This document shows positions 36,119 to 45,437 of a DNA stretch of 64,000 nucleotides, piece after piece. Each line of letters starts with the position of its first letter. Positions within the stretch are counted from its first letter, which is position 1. Source of the DNA: Propionicimonas paludicola. GTDB lineage: Bacteria; Actinomycetota; Actinomycetes; Propionibacteriales; Propionibacteriaceae. The stretch covers positions 1,178,001-1,242,000 of the forward strand of contig NZ_PDJC01000001.1 in assembly GCF_002563675.1 (NCBI RefSeq). The letters are read 5' to 3'. The translations under genes and the position numbers were made by a program. Under the pieces are notes generated by a model. That model had not been told where the DNA came from. It did no database searches and saw only the letters and a program-made list of their open reading frames with translations.

Positions 36119-36145
36119 GTCCGCCCTACCTCAGCGGTAGGGGAC
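36119..36145. terminator. Hairpin after ptrB
   Basis: CCCTACC-TCAGC-GGTAGGG (36124-36142) is a perfect 7-bp stem extended by GTC/GAC with a two-base bulge. It lies 9 bases past the ptrB stop on the minus strand and upstream of the sigma gene. Confidence 0.6.
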
Positions 36146-36153
36146 ACCACCGA

Positions 36154-38265
36154 TCAGGGGCGAATCCGGTCCAACAGCCAGCCCCATTCGAAGGCGATGT
36201 CGTGCCAGGCCTGATAGCGGCCGGAGCGTCCGCCGTGCCCGGCCACCAGCTCAGTGCGTAGCAGCACCTCGCCGCCCGCGCTGTCGTGACGCAGCCGGGC
36301 CACCCACTTGGCCGGCTCGGTGATCTCGACCCGGGTGTCGTTCAGGTTGGCGGTGACCAGGATCGCCGGGTATCGGGCCGGGCGGATGTTCTCGTAGGGG
36401 GAGTAGCTGCGCATCAGCCGGTAGATCTTCGGGTCGTGCACCGGGTCGCCCCACTCCTCCCACTCCATCACGGTGAGCGGGAGGTCGGGGTTCAGGATCG
36501 TGTTCAGCGCGTCCACGAAGGGGACCGCGGCCAGAGCGGCCGCGCAGCAGCCCGGGTCCAGGTTGAGCACGGCTCCGATCAGCAGCCCGCCGGCGCTGCC
36601 GCCCTCGATGCCGAGCCGGTCACGGCTGGTGTAGCCGGCGCTGACCAGGTGGTCAGCACAGGCGAGGAAGTCGGTGAAGGTGTTCTGCTTGTGTTCCAGT
36701 CGGCCGTCTTCGTACCAGGAGCGACCCCGTTCACCGCCGCCGCGGACGTGCGCGATGGCGTAGACGCAGCCGCGGTCGAGCAGGCTGAGCCGGGCGATCG
36801 AGAACGACGGCGGAACGCTGACCTCGTAGGCGCCGTAGCCGTACAGCAGGCAGGGCGCGGTGCCGTCCAGGGGGGTGTCGGCCCGATAGACCAGCGAAAT
36901 CGGGACTCGGGTGCCGTCGGCAGCGGTGGCCCACTCCCGGCGCTGCCGGTAGTCGCTGGGACGGTAGGGGCCGAGCTGGGGGTGGTCGAGCACGGGACGG
37001 GCCCGCAGCAGCCGCCGGGAGCCGTCCACCAGGCTGATCTCGATCACCTGATCCGGGGTCACCATCGACTGGTAGGCGATCCGAATCCGATCGGTGTCGG
37101 CCTCATCACCGTCGTCGGCGTCAACCTGATAGATCGGCTCGTCGAAGCCGAGTTCGGTCTCCGGACCGACATTGCCGTCCGCATCGCGATGCCGCAGGGT
37201 CACCGTGGCCAGCCCGTCGCGGCGCACGGCCGCCACCAGGCACCGGTCGTAGGCGGTCACGCCGAGCAGCCGGACGCCCTTCTCTCCCGGCCACAGCGAA
37301 CGCCACTGCGCCACGCTGCGGCAGTCGAAGTCGGCCTCGGCGAGGGCGAAGTCCTCGGCATCACGGTTGTGGACGATGAAGAGCCGGTCGTTGGCGACCT
37401 CGACGTCGTACTCCAGCCCCTCGGTGCGTCCGCCGATGCTGAACAACTCAGCCCCAGGAACGGTGAGGTCGGCCAGCCAGCATTCGGTGGTGTTCTTGCT
37501 GGCCACGCTCACCACCAGCCAGCGATGGTTGCGGGAGGCGTCCACGCCGAGCCAGAACCGCTCGTCCGGCTCGGTCAACAGCAGTTCGTCGGGCTCGGTG
37601 CTACCCAGCCGATGCCGCCACAGCCGGTCCGGGCGCCAAGCGTCGTCCACGGTCAGATAACAGAAGGCGTCGTCCAGGGCCCAATCGCCGCCGGCGGCCA
37701 CCTCCTCGATCCGGTCGGGCAGCAACTCGCCGGTGGCCAGGTCGAGGAACTGCAGCTGGTAGCGCTCGTCCCCGGTGCGATCCACCGAGTAGGCGGCCAG
37801 CCGCCCGTTCGGGGAGACGGCGAAGGTGCCCAACGCCAGGAACTCCGAGCCGGTGGCCAGGGCTTGGACATCGATCAGCAGCTCTTCACCGTCCACCCGG
37901 CCCTGGCTGGGATCGGGAATCTGGTCGCGGGAGGCGGCCGGGCAGCGGTGGTAGCTGGGGTAGTCCAGCCCGTCGGTGGTCCGGGCGTAGTACCAGTAGT
38001 CGCCCAGCCCCGGGTGGTGGACGAACTCCGGCACGCTCATGTCGGTCTGCTGGGTGCGGGCCGCCAGGTCGTCGAAAATGGACTGGCGCAGCTCGGCCAG
38101 CTCGGCTGTGGCCTGCTCGGTGTAGTGATTCTCCTGATCCAGGTAACTCAGCAGGCGCGGGTCCTGCTTGTCCCGCATCCAGGCGTAGTAGTCGTCGACC
38201 ACCTCGCCGTGACGGCGGCGACGAGAACGCACGCGGGGGGCGATCGGCGGCCGGGCGACAGGCAT
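36154..38265 (-). CDS. ptrB: Oligopeptidase B (S9A prolyl oligopeptidase family)
   Basis: 703 residues, the normal length. An N-terminal seven-bladed propeller is followed by the alpha/beta hydrolase. The nucleophile is in EGGSAGGLLIGAV, and the C-terminal VAGHGGRSGRYQAW carries the catalytic His. N-terminal VDDYYAWMRDKQDPRLLSYL is typical of PtrB, which cleaves short peptides after basic residues. No signal peptide, so cytoplasmic. The ATG is seven bases after a -10 TAGGCT. It lies between two sigma factor genes without evident functional link. Confidence 0.94.
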   Translation of the reverse strand: MPVARPPIAPRVRSRRRRHGEVVDDYYAWMRDKQDPRLLSYLDQENHYTEQATAELAELRQSIFDDLAARTQQTDMSVPEFVHHPGLGDYWYYARTTDGLDYPSYHRCPAASRDQIPDPSQGRVDGEELLIDVQALATGSEFLALGTFAVSPNGRLAAYSVDRTGDERYQLQFLDLATGELLPDRIEEVAAGGDWALDDAFCYLTVDDAWRPDRLWRHRLGSTEPDELLLTEPDERFWLGVDASRNHRWLVVSVASKNTTECWLADLTVPGAELFSIGGRTEGLEYDVEVANDRLFIVHNRDAEDFALAEADFDCRSVAQWRSLWPGEKGVRLLGVTAYDRCLVAAVRRDGLATVTLRHRDADGNVGPETELGFDEPIYQVDADDGDEADTDRIRIAYQSMVTPDQVIEISLVDGSRRLLRARPVLDHPQLGPYRPSDYRQRREWATAADGTRVPISLVYRADTPLDGTAPCLLYGYGAYEVSVPPSFSIARLSLLDRGCVYAIAHVRGGGERGRSWYEDGRLEHKQNTFTDFLACADHLVSAGYTSRDRLGIEGGSAGGLLIGAVLNLDPGCCAAALAAVPFVDALNTILNPDLPLTVMEWEEWGDPVHDPKIYRLMRSYSPYENIRPARYPAILVTANLNDTRVEITEPAKWVARLRHDSAGGEVLLRTELVAGHGGRSGRYQAWHDIAFEWGWLLDRIRP

Positions 38266-38278
38266 GAGGTTCAGCCTA
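38266..38278 (-). promoter_or_regulatory. -10 element for (near-)leaderless ptrB start
   Basis: On the minus strand TAGGCT (38278-38273) is followed by seven bases and the ptrB ATG at 38265. The intervening GAACCTC is not a ribosome site. Confidence 0.47.
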
Positions 38279-38368
38279 GGCCAGCAGCGCTCGACTCGCC
38301 TGCGCAGAAGGGCTGAGTGGAGTTGGGAGATCGGGTAGGGCGTGCCAGAATAGATCCCTGAGGCGTTG

Positions 38369-38383
38369 ACAACACCCGGTTGT
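38369..38383. promoter_or_regulatory. Inverted repeat upstream of rpoD
   Basis: ACAAC-ACCCG-GTTGT overlaps a TTGACA (38366-38371) that could be an rpoD -35, though I find no matching -10 at 16-18 bases. Lies 36 bases before the rpoD GTG in the 153-base region divergent from ptrB. Confidence 0.35.
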
Positions 38384-38418
38384 TGTGCGCCCTGAAACGC
38401 ATTATCGAGAGGTTGCCC

Positions 38419-39786
38419 GTGTCACCCCGTTCCAAGGCCGCGTCGGTGTCCGAACCAGTGGACAGCTCTGAAAGCGTAGTCAAGAGGCGCGGTCGCAAGC
38501 CGGCTCAGGCCGCTGCGGCGCCCGTGAAGAAGGTCGCCACCGATGAGGTGATCGAGGATGATCTCGAGCTTGCCGAGGATAGCGAACCCACCGAGGACGT
38601 CCTGGCCGATGACGAGGTCATCGAGGAGGACGTCGAGGTCGAGGACGTCACCGTCGAAGAGGTGCTGGTCGCTCCCAGCGAGGCGGTTCGGTTCGAGCGG
38701 GAGGGCGACGACGTCGTCCTGACCGTCGGCGGACGCAAGCGCACCCTGGACGATGTCGACGAGGCCAGCTTCGAGCCCGCCGAGGCGGCCAAGACCGAGC
38801 AGGAGCTGGTCGAGGACGGCGGCTTCAGCCTCTCTGACGCCGATGACGCCGACGAGCCCGAGCAGCAGGTCATGGTGGCCGGCGCTACCGCCGACCCGGT
38901 GAAGGACTACCTCAAGCAGATCGGCAAGGTCGCCCTGCTGAACGCCGAGATGGAGGTCCAGCTGGCCAAGCGGATCGAAGCCGGCCTGTTCGCCGAGGAG
39001 ACCGTCAACGAGGCCAACGCCGGCGCCGACCTGGAAGACCTGGAGTGGATCGCCGAAGACGGACGCCGCGCCAAGAACCACCTGCTGGAGGCCAACCTGC
39101 GACTGGTGGTCTCGCTGGCCAAGCGGTACACCGGCCGCGGCATGCTGTTCCTGGACCTGATCCAGGAGGGCAACCTCGGTCTGATCCGTGCGGTCGAGAA
39201 GTTCGACTACACCAAGGGCTACAAGTTCTCCACCTACGCGACCTGGTGGATCAAGCAGGCCATCACCCGGGCCATGGCCGACCAGGCGCGCACCATCCGC
39301 ATCCCGGTGCACATGGTCGAGGTCATCAACAAGCTGGCCCGCGTGCAGCGCCAGATGCTGCAGGATCTGGGCCGCGAACCAACTCCGGAGGAGCTGGCCA
39401 AGGAACTCGACATGACCCCGGAGAAGGTCGTCGAGGTCCAGAAGTACGGCCGCGAGCCGATTTCGCTGCACACCCCGCTGGGCGAGGACGGCGATTCCGA
39501 GTTCGGTGACCTGATCGAGGACTCCGAGGCGGTCGTTCCGGCCGAAGCGGTGAACTTCACCCTGCTGCAGGAGCAGCTGCACGACGTGCTGGACACCCTC
39601 AGTGAGCGTGAAGCCGGCGTGGTCAGCATGCGGTTCGGGCTCACCGACGGTCAGCCGAAGACCCTGGACGAGATCGGCAAGGTCTACGGTGTGACCCGCG
39701 AGCGGATCCGGCAGATCGAGTCCAAGACCATGAGCAAGCTGCGTCACCCGTCCCGCTCGCAGGTGCTGCGCGACTACCTCGACTGA
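38419..39786 (+). CDS. rpoD: Principal RNA polymerase sigma factor RpoD (SigA/HrdB)
   Basis: 455 residues from the GTG at 38419, which follows GAGAGGTTGCCC; the frame is open 13 codons further to a TTG at 38380. A basic N-terminus (KRRGRKP) precedes a very acidic stretch (about residues 40-90), then region 1.2 ([11 protein letters not shown]), region 2 ([30 protein letters not shown]), region 3 and region 4 ([17 protein letters not shown], ending RDYLD). This is the housekeeping sigma. Confidence 0.96.
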   Translation: MSPRSKAASVSEPVDSSESVVKRRGRKPAQAAAAPVKKVATDEVIEDDLELAEDSEPTEDVLADDEVIEEDVEVEDVTVEEVLVAPSEAVRFEREGDDVVLTVGGRKRTLDDVDEASFEPAEAAKTEQELVEDGGFSLSDADDADEPEQQVMVAGATADPVKDYLKQIGKVALLNAEMEVQLAKRIEAGLFAEETVNEANAGADLEDLEWIAEDGRRAKNHLLEANLRLVVSLAKRYTGRGMLFLDLIQEGNLGLIRAVEKFDYTKGYKFSTYATWWIKQAITRAMADQARTIRIPVHMVEVINKLARVQRQMLQDLGREPTPEELAKELDMTPEKVVEVQKYGREPISLHTPLGEDGDSEFGDLIEDSEAVVPAEAVNFTLLQEQLHDVLDTLSEREAGVVSMRFGLTDGQPKTLDEIGKVYGVTRERIRQIESKTMSKLRHPSRSQVLRDYLD

Positions 39787-39800
39787 GGTCGGCTGCGGAC

Positions 39801-39819
39801 GGGTCGGCTCAGCCGGCCC
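39801..39819. terminator. Short hairpin between rpoD and HAD gene
   Basis: GGGTCGGC-TCA-GCCGGCCC forms an 8-bp stem with one G-T pair. The TCA loop is the minus-strand stop codon of the HAD gene, so the element is shared by two convergent genes. Confidence 0.5.
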
Positions 39820-40453
39820 GGACCAGCTCGGCGACCTGGCGAAGGTCGTCGATTACCGGCACCGGGAATGACTCAAGGTGCTGACGGGACTGGTGCCCGC
39901 CGCTGTACAGGGCGCACCGCGCACCAAGGCCGGCAGCGATCTCGTAGTCGTGCTCGGAGTCTCCGACGAACAGCACCTGCGCGGGATCCGCACCCGTGCT
40001 CTCCAGCCAACGCTCGGCCAGCATCCGCTTGGATGCGGCGTAGATGTCGCTGAGCCCCAGCGCCTGCTCCAGCCAGCCGTCCAGGCCGAACGGGGTCACT
40101 TGTGTGGTCAGGTTGGTCTGCTCCGAGGCGGAGATGAGCACTTGGCCGATGCCATCGGAGTGCAGCGCAGCCATCGTCTGAGTGGCTCCGTCGTGCAGCT
40201 CGCAGCCGCGGGCCGCGGCCAAGTACAGCTCCAGGAAGCGCCGTGAAGCGGCATCGAAGTTGCCCTCCGGGGACACGTCGAAGCCCAGGTCGGCGTAGTA
40301 ATCGCGGACCGGGAACCGGAACACCTGGTGGTAGGCGGCGACGCCGGCGAGGCGGGGGAGCCTGAACTCGTCCAGCAGCTGATTGGTGGCCGAGACCGCG
40401 CAGGCCAGGTCGTTCAGCAGCGTTCCATTCCAGTCCCAGACCACATAGCGCAT
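39809..40453 (-). CDS. HAD-superfamily hydrolase (phosphoglycolate phosphatase-like)
   Basis: 214 residues. HAD motif I is VWDWNGTLLND, where the usual second Asp of DXD is replaced by Asn-Gly as in DXNGTL variants; motif II is LISASEQ and motif IV LFVGDSEHDYEIA. A helical cap lies between I and II. Substrate is unknown; phosphoglycolate or a sugar phosphate is plausible. It has its own leaderless promoter, with the -10 overlapping the upstream peptidase stop codon. Confidence 0.87.
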   Translation of the reverse strand: MRYVVWDWNGTLLNDLACAVSATNQLLDEFRLPRLAGVAAYHQVFRFPVRDYYADLGFDVSPEGNFDAASRRFLELYLAAARGCELHDGATQTMAALHSDGIGQVLISASEQTNLTTQVTPFGLDGWLEQALGLSDIYAASKRMLAERWLESTGADPAQVLFVGDSEHDYEIAAGLGARCALYSGGHQSRQHLESFPVPVIDDLRQVAELVRAG

Positions 40454-40465
40454 CCGATCAGCCTA
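40454..40465 (-). promoter_or_regulatory. -10 element for leaderless HAD gene start
   Basis: On the minus strand TAGGCT (40465-40460) ends six bases before the ATG at 40453. Its TAG is also the stop codon of the S9 peptidase gene, so promoter and stop share bases. Confidence 0.5.
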
Positions 40466-42343
40466 GCGACCGGCCGGAGTGAAGCCGTGCACCTCGGCCA
40501 GGAAGTCCAGGGCCTGCTCAGCCACCTCGATGATCGTGTCGGCCCGCCGGAACCCGTGGCTCTCGCCGTCGAAGATCCGTAGCCGGACCGGCAACCCCTT
40601 GGCCCGGACGGCCTCGGCCATTGCCGTGGCCTGGCCCGGCGGAACCACGGGATCGTCCGCGCCCTGCAGGATCAGCATCGGGCAGTCCAGCCGGTCGAGG
40701 TGGTGGATGGGGGACCGCTCCTGATACTCGGCGATCGCCTCCGGATAGGGTCCGACCAGGCCGTCAAGGTAGTGGGACTCGAACTTGTGGGTGTCGGTGG
40801 CCAAGGTCTCGAGGTCGCCGATCCCGTACAGGCTGATCCCCGCAGCGAACACGTCGGTGCTGGTCAGCGCGGCCAAGGTGGTGTACCCGCCGGCCGACCC
40901 GCCGCGGATGCTGAGCCGCCGCGGATCAGCCAGCCCGGCCGCGACCAGGCTGCTCACCCCGCCCACGCAGTCGCGGACGTCGGCGATCCCCCAACTGCCG
41001 CGCAGCCGCTCGCGATAGGCCCGGCCATAGCCGGTGGAGCCGGAGTAGTTCACGTCGAGGATGCCGATCCCTCGGGAGGTCCAGAACTGGACGGCCAGGC
41101 TGAACTCGGGCCCGGAGAAGGCGGTCGGACCGCCGTGGGTCCACACCTGCACCGGCGGCAGCTCGCCGTCGGGGGCCCGATGGGTGGTCGAGGCCGGCGG
41201 GTAGAACCAGCCGTGCACCGGGCCGTCCGGGGATCCCCAGCTGACCGGCTGGGCGATCGAGACGGCCAGCGTGGCCGGCGCCGGAGCACCGGTGCGCCGG
41301 ATGGTGGCCCAGTGTCCGGTCGCCCAGTCCAACTCAACGAGCTCCGCGGGCCGGTCGGCGAAGCCGAACAACGCAAGGCAGATCCGGCCCCGTCCGCCCA
41401 GAGCCGCGCTTACCGCCGGGCAGTCCCGCTCCTCCAGCTGGGGCGTGTCGCTGAAGTCCAGCACACCGAGACGGGCGAAGCCGTCGACCAGCCAACTGCA
41501 GCCCAGATGGGTGGCGTCGATGATGGTGTACGGCACCGGGGTGAGCACCCACAGCGGCCCACAGAAGTCGTAGGGCGCCGGCCACAGGCTCTGGCTGAGG
41601 CCGTCCTGCCAGCGCTGGAAGTTCCAGAAGCCGGTGGCGTCGCTGAGGTAGATCAGGGCGCCGTCCGGAGCCCAGGCCGGGTAGAGCGCCGAGACGCCGG
41701 GGCCAGCCTCGACCTCGGTGCGCCGGGTCGGCTCGGTGAGCGGAGCCACGACGATGGCGGCCTGTTCCCAGGGCATCTGCGGGTGGTTCCATTCGCACCA
41801 GGCCAGCTGCCCGGACCCGTTCAGGCTCGGGTGGGCGTAGAAGTCGGCGCCGTGCACCAGCACCCGTCCGCCGTCGGCATTCTCGCCGTCCAATGCGAGG
41901 GCCACGATCGTCTGCGGCGGCTCACCCGATCCGCGGTGATCCTCGCGAACAGCCAGCAGGAGACCGTGCTCGGGAGCCAGCGACAGGCTGGCGTAGCGAT
42001 AGCCGTCGCCGGGGGCCAGTTGCCGGGCCGGGCCGTCCCCGGTGTCCAGCCAGACCGAGCCGTCGGGGGCGCTGCAGTAGGCGACCAGGCCGTCGGCCAC
42101 CGTCCACTCACCGCCGCCGTACTCGTTCACTCGGGTGCGGACGTTCACGCCGGGGTCGGTGCGCTCGGCGGCCGGCTCGCCGGGGCGGTGCTGCCACAGG
42201 CTGACCCGGCCGCTCTGCTCGGGATGACCTTCGGTCCAGTACCGGACGCCTGCGTCGATGATGCCGGGGCTGAGCCGCAGCGCGGCTGCGGTGAGATCCT
42301 GCGGTGTGATCGGGGACGGCCAACTGCCGTAGCTGCTGATCAT
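40463..42343 (-). CDS. S9 family peptidase (acylaminoacyl/dipeptidyl peptidase-like)
   Basis: 626 residues. A beta-propeller-like N-terminal half is followed by an alpha/beta hydrolase with nucleophile in IRGGSAGGYTTLAAL, the Asp in LILQGADDPVVPP and the His in DGESHGFRR. No signal peptide, so likely cytoplasmic. Substrate specificity within S9C is not predictable. The start overlaps the macrodomain gene stop by 4 bases (ATGA), so the two are coupled. Confidence 0.93.
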   Translation of the reverse strand: MISSYGSWPSPITPQDLTAAALRLSPGIIDAGVRYWTEGHPEQSGRVSLWQHRPGEPAAERTDPGVNVRTRVNEYGGGEWTVADGLVAYCSAPDGSVWLDTGDGPARQLAPGDGYRYASLSLAPEHGLLLAVREDHRGSGEPPQTIVALALDGENADGGRVLVHGADFYAHPSLNGSGQLAWCEWNHPQMPWEQAAIVVAPLTEPTRRTEVEAGPGVSALYPAWAPDGALIYLSDATGFWNFQRWQDGLSQSLWPAPYDFCGPLWVLTPVPYTIIDATHLGCSWLVDGFARLGVLDFSDTPQLEERDCPAVSAALGGRGRICLALFGFADRPAELVELDWATGHWATIRRTGAPAPATLAVSIAQPVSWGSPDGPVHGWFYPPASTTHRAPDGELPPVQVWTHGGPTAFSGPEFSLAVQFWTSRGIGILDVNYSGSTGYGRAYRERLRGSWGIADVRDCVGGVSSLVAAGLADPRRLSIRGGSAGGYTTLAALTSTDVFAAGISLYGIGDLETLATDTHKFESHYLDGLVGPYPEAIAEYQERSPIHHLDRLDCPMLILQGADDPVVPPGQATAMAEAVRAKGLPVRLRIFDGESHGFRRADTIIEVAEQALDFLAEVHGFTPAGR

Positions 42344-42864
42344 TGGGCAGTGTCCTCCAGGGCGGTGCGGAAGGCGGCCAGAAGCGGGTCGTTGAACAGC
42401 ACGAACCGGATCAGTTCCAGTCCGTCGGTCGGATGGCTGCGCACGGCGTGGACGGCCACCTCGGCAGCCGTGGCCGGATCCCAGCCGTAGACCCCGGCTC
42501 CGATGGCCGGGAAGGCGATCGAGGTTGCGCCGAGCCGGACCGCAAGGTCGAGGCTGTGGGTATAGCAGGCGGCGAGTTGGGCAGGATCGGTCTGCCCTGC
42601 GTTGCGATTGGGGCCGACGGTGTGGATCACCCAGCGGGCCGACAGCAGGCCGGCCTCGGTGGCGACGGCCTCACCGACCGGGAGACCGTCGGGGAGCTGT
42701 TCGGCGCGGAGTCGGCGGCAGGCGGCCAGCAGGGCCGGGCCGGCAGCGGCGTGCAGGGCTCCGTCCACCCCGCCACCTCCGAGCAGGCTGGAGTTGGCGG
42801 CGTTGACCAGGACATCGGCGTGCTGCCGGGTCAGGTCGCCACGCACGGCTTCGACGACGGTCAT
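42340..42864 (-). CDS. Macrodomain protein (O-acetyl-ADP-ribose deacetylase type)
   Basis: 174 residues, a single macrodomain. DVLVNAANSSLLGGGGVDGALHAAAG is the MacroD/YmdB substrate loop, with the catalytic-type Asn and Asp, and AFPAIGAGVYGWD the phosphate loop. It would remove ADP-ribose from proteins or hydrolyse O-acetyl-ADP-ribose. It is coupled to the S9 peptidase. A possible -10 AATACT lies six bases before the ATG. Confidence 0.93.
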   Translation of the reverse strand: MTVVEAVRGDLTRQHADVLVNAANSSLLGGGGVDGALHAAAGPALLAACRRLRAEQLPDGLPVGEAVATEAGLLSARWVIHTVGPNRNAGQTDPAQLAACYTHSLDLAVRLGATSIAFPAIGAGVYGWDPATAAEVAVHAVRSHPTDGLELIRFVLFNDPLLAAFRTALEDTAQ

Positions 42865-42892
42865 GGACGCAGTATTTCAGCCGGACAAGGCA

Positions 42893-42925
42893 CGAGGGCC
42901 CCGGGAGTCGCTCCCGGGGCCCTCG
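42893..42925. terminator. Strong terminator after DUF7455 gene
   Basis: CGAGGGCCCCGGGAG (42893-42907), loop TCG, CTCCCGGGGCCCTCG (42911-42925): a perfect 15-bp GC-rich stem, 11 bases beyond the minus-strand stop at 42937 and upstream of the macrodomain gene. Confidence 0.86.
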
Positions 42926-42936
42926 GTCAGTCGTGA

Positions 42937-43128
42937 TCAGTTGAGCTTGCTGGTCTCGTCCTGGATCGACAAGGCGACCTGGCTGAGCTTCGCGGAATGT
43001 GCCTTGGCGTGGTGCCCGCAGAAGAGCAATTCACCACCGGAGGGGAGCGTTACCCGAAGATAGGCCTGCGCGCCACAACGATCACAGCGATCCGCAGCGG
43101 TCAAGGGTTCGGCAAAACTGGTACTCAT
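42937..43128 (-). CDS. DUF7455 family protein
   Basis: 63 residues. Cysteines and histidines form a probable zinc site: CDRCGAQAYLRV, then LLFCGHHAKAH. The family is conserved in Actinobacteria near the second topoisomerase locus (parE); function unknown. The ATG at 43128 follows GAGGAGCGAG; longer readings of the frame run into the divergent parE promoter region. It is divergent from parE, with a 178-base intergenic region; a TACACT at 43221-43216 (minus) may be its -10. Confidence 0.88.
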   Translation of the reverse strand: MSTSFAEPLTAADRCDRCGAQAYLRVTLPSGGELLFCGHHAKAHSAKLSQVALSIQDETSKLN

Positions 43129-43294
43129 CTCGCTCCTCACTTTCTCACCCACGTCAGCAGAGCTTCCGGCATCGAGAGCAACATGAACTGAGGCCAGATT
43201 GTTCCCGTGGCGTCCAGTGTAGGCAGCCCGACGGCGAAGTCCCTCTTTCCACGACACCGTTACCCGAATGCAAAGAACTGTCACACGTCCGAGA

Positions 43295-43306
43295 TACCCT
43301 TCGGCG
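43295..43306 (+). promoter_or_regulatory. -10 element for leaderless parE start
   Basis: TACCCT (43295-43300) ends six bases before GTG at 43307; no ribosome site is seen. This supports the GTG start over the upstream ATG at 43268. Confidence 0.5.
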
Positions 43307-45379
43307 GTGAGCACGGGCAAGCCAGGCGAGGGCAGAGAGTACGAGGCGAGGCACCTTTTGGTGCTCGAGGGCCTGGAGGCGGTTCGCAAGCGGCCGGCCA
43401 TGTACATCGGCTCAACGGACACTCGCGGCCTGATGCACTGCCTGTGGGAAATCATCGACAACGCCGTTGACGAGGCGCTGGCCGGCTTCGGCGACCGGAT
43501 CGAGGTGCGGCTCAACGCGGACGGCAGCATCCAGGTCTTCGACGTGGCGCGTGGCATCCCGGTCGACATCGAACCGCGAACCGGGCTGAGCGGCGTCGAG
43601 GTGGTCTTCACCAAGCTGCACGCCGGCGGAAAGTTCGGCGCCGGAACCTACAACGCCACCGGCGGCCTGCACGGCGTGGGCGCCTCAGTGGTGAACGCGC
43701 TGAGCACCCGGCTCGATGTCGAGGTGGATCGCAACGGCGCCATCTGGGCCATGAGCTTCCGACGCGGCGTCCCGGGCATCTTCGACGGTGACGGCCCGGA
43801 TGCGCCGTTCACTCCGTCGAACGAGTTGCGCAAGGTCGGACGGGTCGGCAAGAACGTCACCGGCACCCGGATCCGCTACTGGCCTGATCGCCAGATCTTC
43901 CTCAAGGACGCTCAGCTCTCCCGCACCCAGCTGCTGGCTCGGGCTCGGCAGACCAGCTTCCTGGTTCCCGGCCTGGAGCTGCGGGTGACCGACGCTCGCG
44001 GCGAGACCGAGGAAGTCGAGGTCTTCAAGCACGACGGCGGCATCGGTGAGTTCTGCGACTTCCTGTCCACCGGCGCGGCGGTCACCGACGTGCTGCGGCT
44101 GCAGGGCAGCGACCAGTTCACCGAGACCGTGCCGATGCTCGACGACCACGGCGCCATGACCCCGACCGATGTCGAGCGCACCCTGGAGGTCGACGTCGCG
44201 CTGCGCTGGGGCAATGGCTACGACAGCCAGGTCGTCTCCTTCGTGAACATCATCGCCACCCCCAAGGGCGGCACCCATGTCACCGGCTTCGAGCGCGGTC
44301 TGACCAGGGCTTTCCTTCGCGGCCTGGACGGCACCCGGCTGCTCAAGGCCGGCGAGGAGATCACCAAGGAGGATGTCCTGGAGGGCATCACGGCCGTGGT
44401 GACCGTCCGGCTGGCCGAGCCTCAGTTCGAAGGACAGACGAAGGAGGTGCTGGGCACCCCGCCGGTGGCCCGGCTGGTGGCCCGGATCGTCGAAGCCGAG
44501 CTCGGCGACTTCCTGACCTCGAACAAGGCCGCCCAGCGGCCGCAGGCCCGGGCCGTGATGGAGAAGGTGGTCTCGGCCTCCCGGACCCGGGTCCAGGCTC
44601 GGGCGCACAAGGAAGCCCAGCGCCGCAAGAACGCGCTGGAGTCCTCCACCCTGCCGGCCAAGCTGGCCGACTGCCGCAGCACCGAGCTGGATCGCACCGA
44701 ACTGTTCATCGTCGAGGGCGACTCGGCACTGGGCACCGCCAAGCTGGCCCGGGACTCGGAGTTCCAGGCGCTGCTGCCGATCCGGGGCAAGATCCTCAAC
44801 GTCCAGAAGGCCTCGGTCGGCGACATGCTGAAGAACGCCGAGTGCGCCTCGATCATCCAGGTGGTCGGCGCCGGTTCCGGGCGCACCTTCGATCTGGACG
44901 CGGCCCGCTACTCGAAGATCATCTTCATGGCCGACGCTGACGCCGACGGCGCGCACATCCGGACGCTGCTGGCCACGCTGTTCTTCAAGTACATGCGTCC
45001 CATGGTCGAGGCCGGCCGGGTCTACACGGCCGTCCCGCCGTTGCACCGCTTCGAACTGATCGGGCCGCGCAAGGGCACCGAGAAGTTCCTCTACACCTAC
45101 TCAGAGGCCGAGTATCGGCGCAAGCTGGCCGAGCTGACCAAGAAGGGGCAGTCCTTCAAGGAGCCGCAGCGCTACAAGGGCCTGGGCGAGATGGACGCCG
45201 ACCAGCTAGCAGACACCACCATGAACCCGCGCCGCCGGACGCTGCGCCGGCTGCGCGTGGACGAGGCCGCTGCGGCCGAGGCGGTCTTCGAGAAGCTGAT
45301 GGGCAACGACGTCGGCCCGCGCAAGGAGTTCATTGTCGAGGGCGCCTACGCCCTAGACGCCGGCCGGATCGATGCCTGA
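43307..45379 (+). CDS. parE: DNA topoisomerase IV / gyrase-like subunit B (ParE-type)
   Basis: 690 residues from GTG at 43307. The GHKL ATPase has EIIDNAVDEALAG, GGKFGAGTYNATGGLHGVGASVVNAL; the TOPRIM domain has FIVEGDSALGTAK and MADADADGAHIRTLL; it ends with the usual KEFIVEGA. With the subunit A gene at 46958 it forms a second type II topoisomerase, separate from the gyrBA normally beside dnaA. Name ParE is from gene context; a reader may see it labelled GyrB. Probably leaderless. Confidence 0.93.
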   Translation: MSTGKPGEGREYEARHLLVLEGLEAVRKRPAMYIGSTDTRGLMHCLWEIIDNAVDEALAGFGDRIEVRLNADGSIQVFDVARGIPVDIEPRTGLSGVEVVFTKLHAGGKFGAGTYNATGGLHGVGASVVNALSTRLDVEVDRNGAIWAMSFRRGVPGIFDGDGPDAPFTPSNELRKVGRVGKNVTGTRIRYWPDRQIFLKDAQLSRTQLLARARQTSFLVPGLELRVTDARGETEEVEVFKHDGGIGEFCDFLSTGAAVTDVLRLQGSDQFTETVPMLDDHGAMTPTDVERTLEVDVALRWGNGYDSQVVSFVNIIATPKGGTHVTGFERGLTRAFLRGLDGTRLLKAGEEITKEDVLEGITAVVTVRLAEPQFEGQTKEVLGTPPVARLVARIVEAELGDFLTSNKAAQRPQARAVMEKVVSASRTRVQARAHKEAQRRKNALESSTLPAKLADCRSTELDRTELFIVEGDSALGTAKLARDSEFQALLPIRGKILNVQKASVGDMLKNAECASIIQVVGAGSGRTFDLDAARYSKIIFMADADADGAHIRTLLATLFFKYMRPMVEAGRVYTAVPPLHRFELIGPRKGTEKFLYTYSEAEYRRKLAELTKKGQSFKEPQRYKGLGEMDADQLADTTMNPRRRTLRRLRVDEAAAAEAVFEKLMGNDVGPRKEFIVEGAYALDAGRIDA

Positions 45380-45401
45380 GCAGCTCCCAGGGCTGACGTA
45401 G

Positions 45402-45418
45402 GCTGCCGACAAGGCAGC
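45402..45418. terminator. Weak hairpin between parE and pirin gene
   Basis: GCTGCC-GACAA-GGCAGC, a 6-bp stem 22 bases after the parE stop. A -10-like TAGGCT (45399-45404) overlaps its left arm, so this may instead be part of the pirin promoter and leader. Confidence 0.35.
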
Positions 45419-45437
45419 AGCGGACCCAGGAGGTGCG

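Noticed and set aside
36286-38316. 676-codon plus-strand open frame opposite ptrB
   Set aside because: Shadow frame of oligopeptidase B, whose catalytic motifs are intact on the minus strand.
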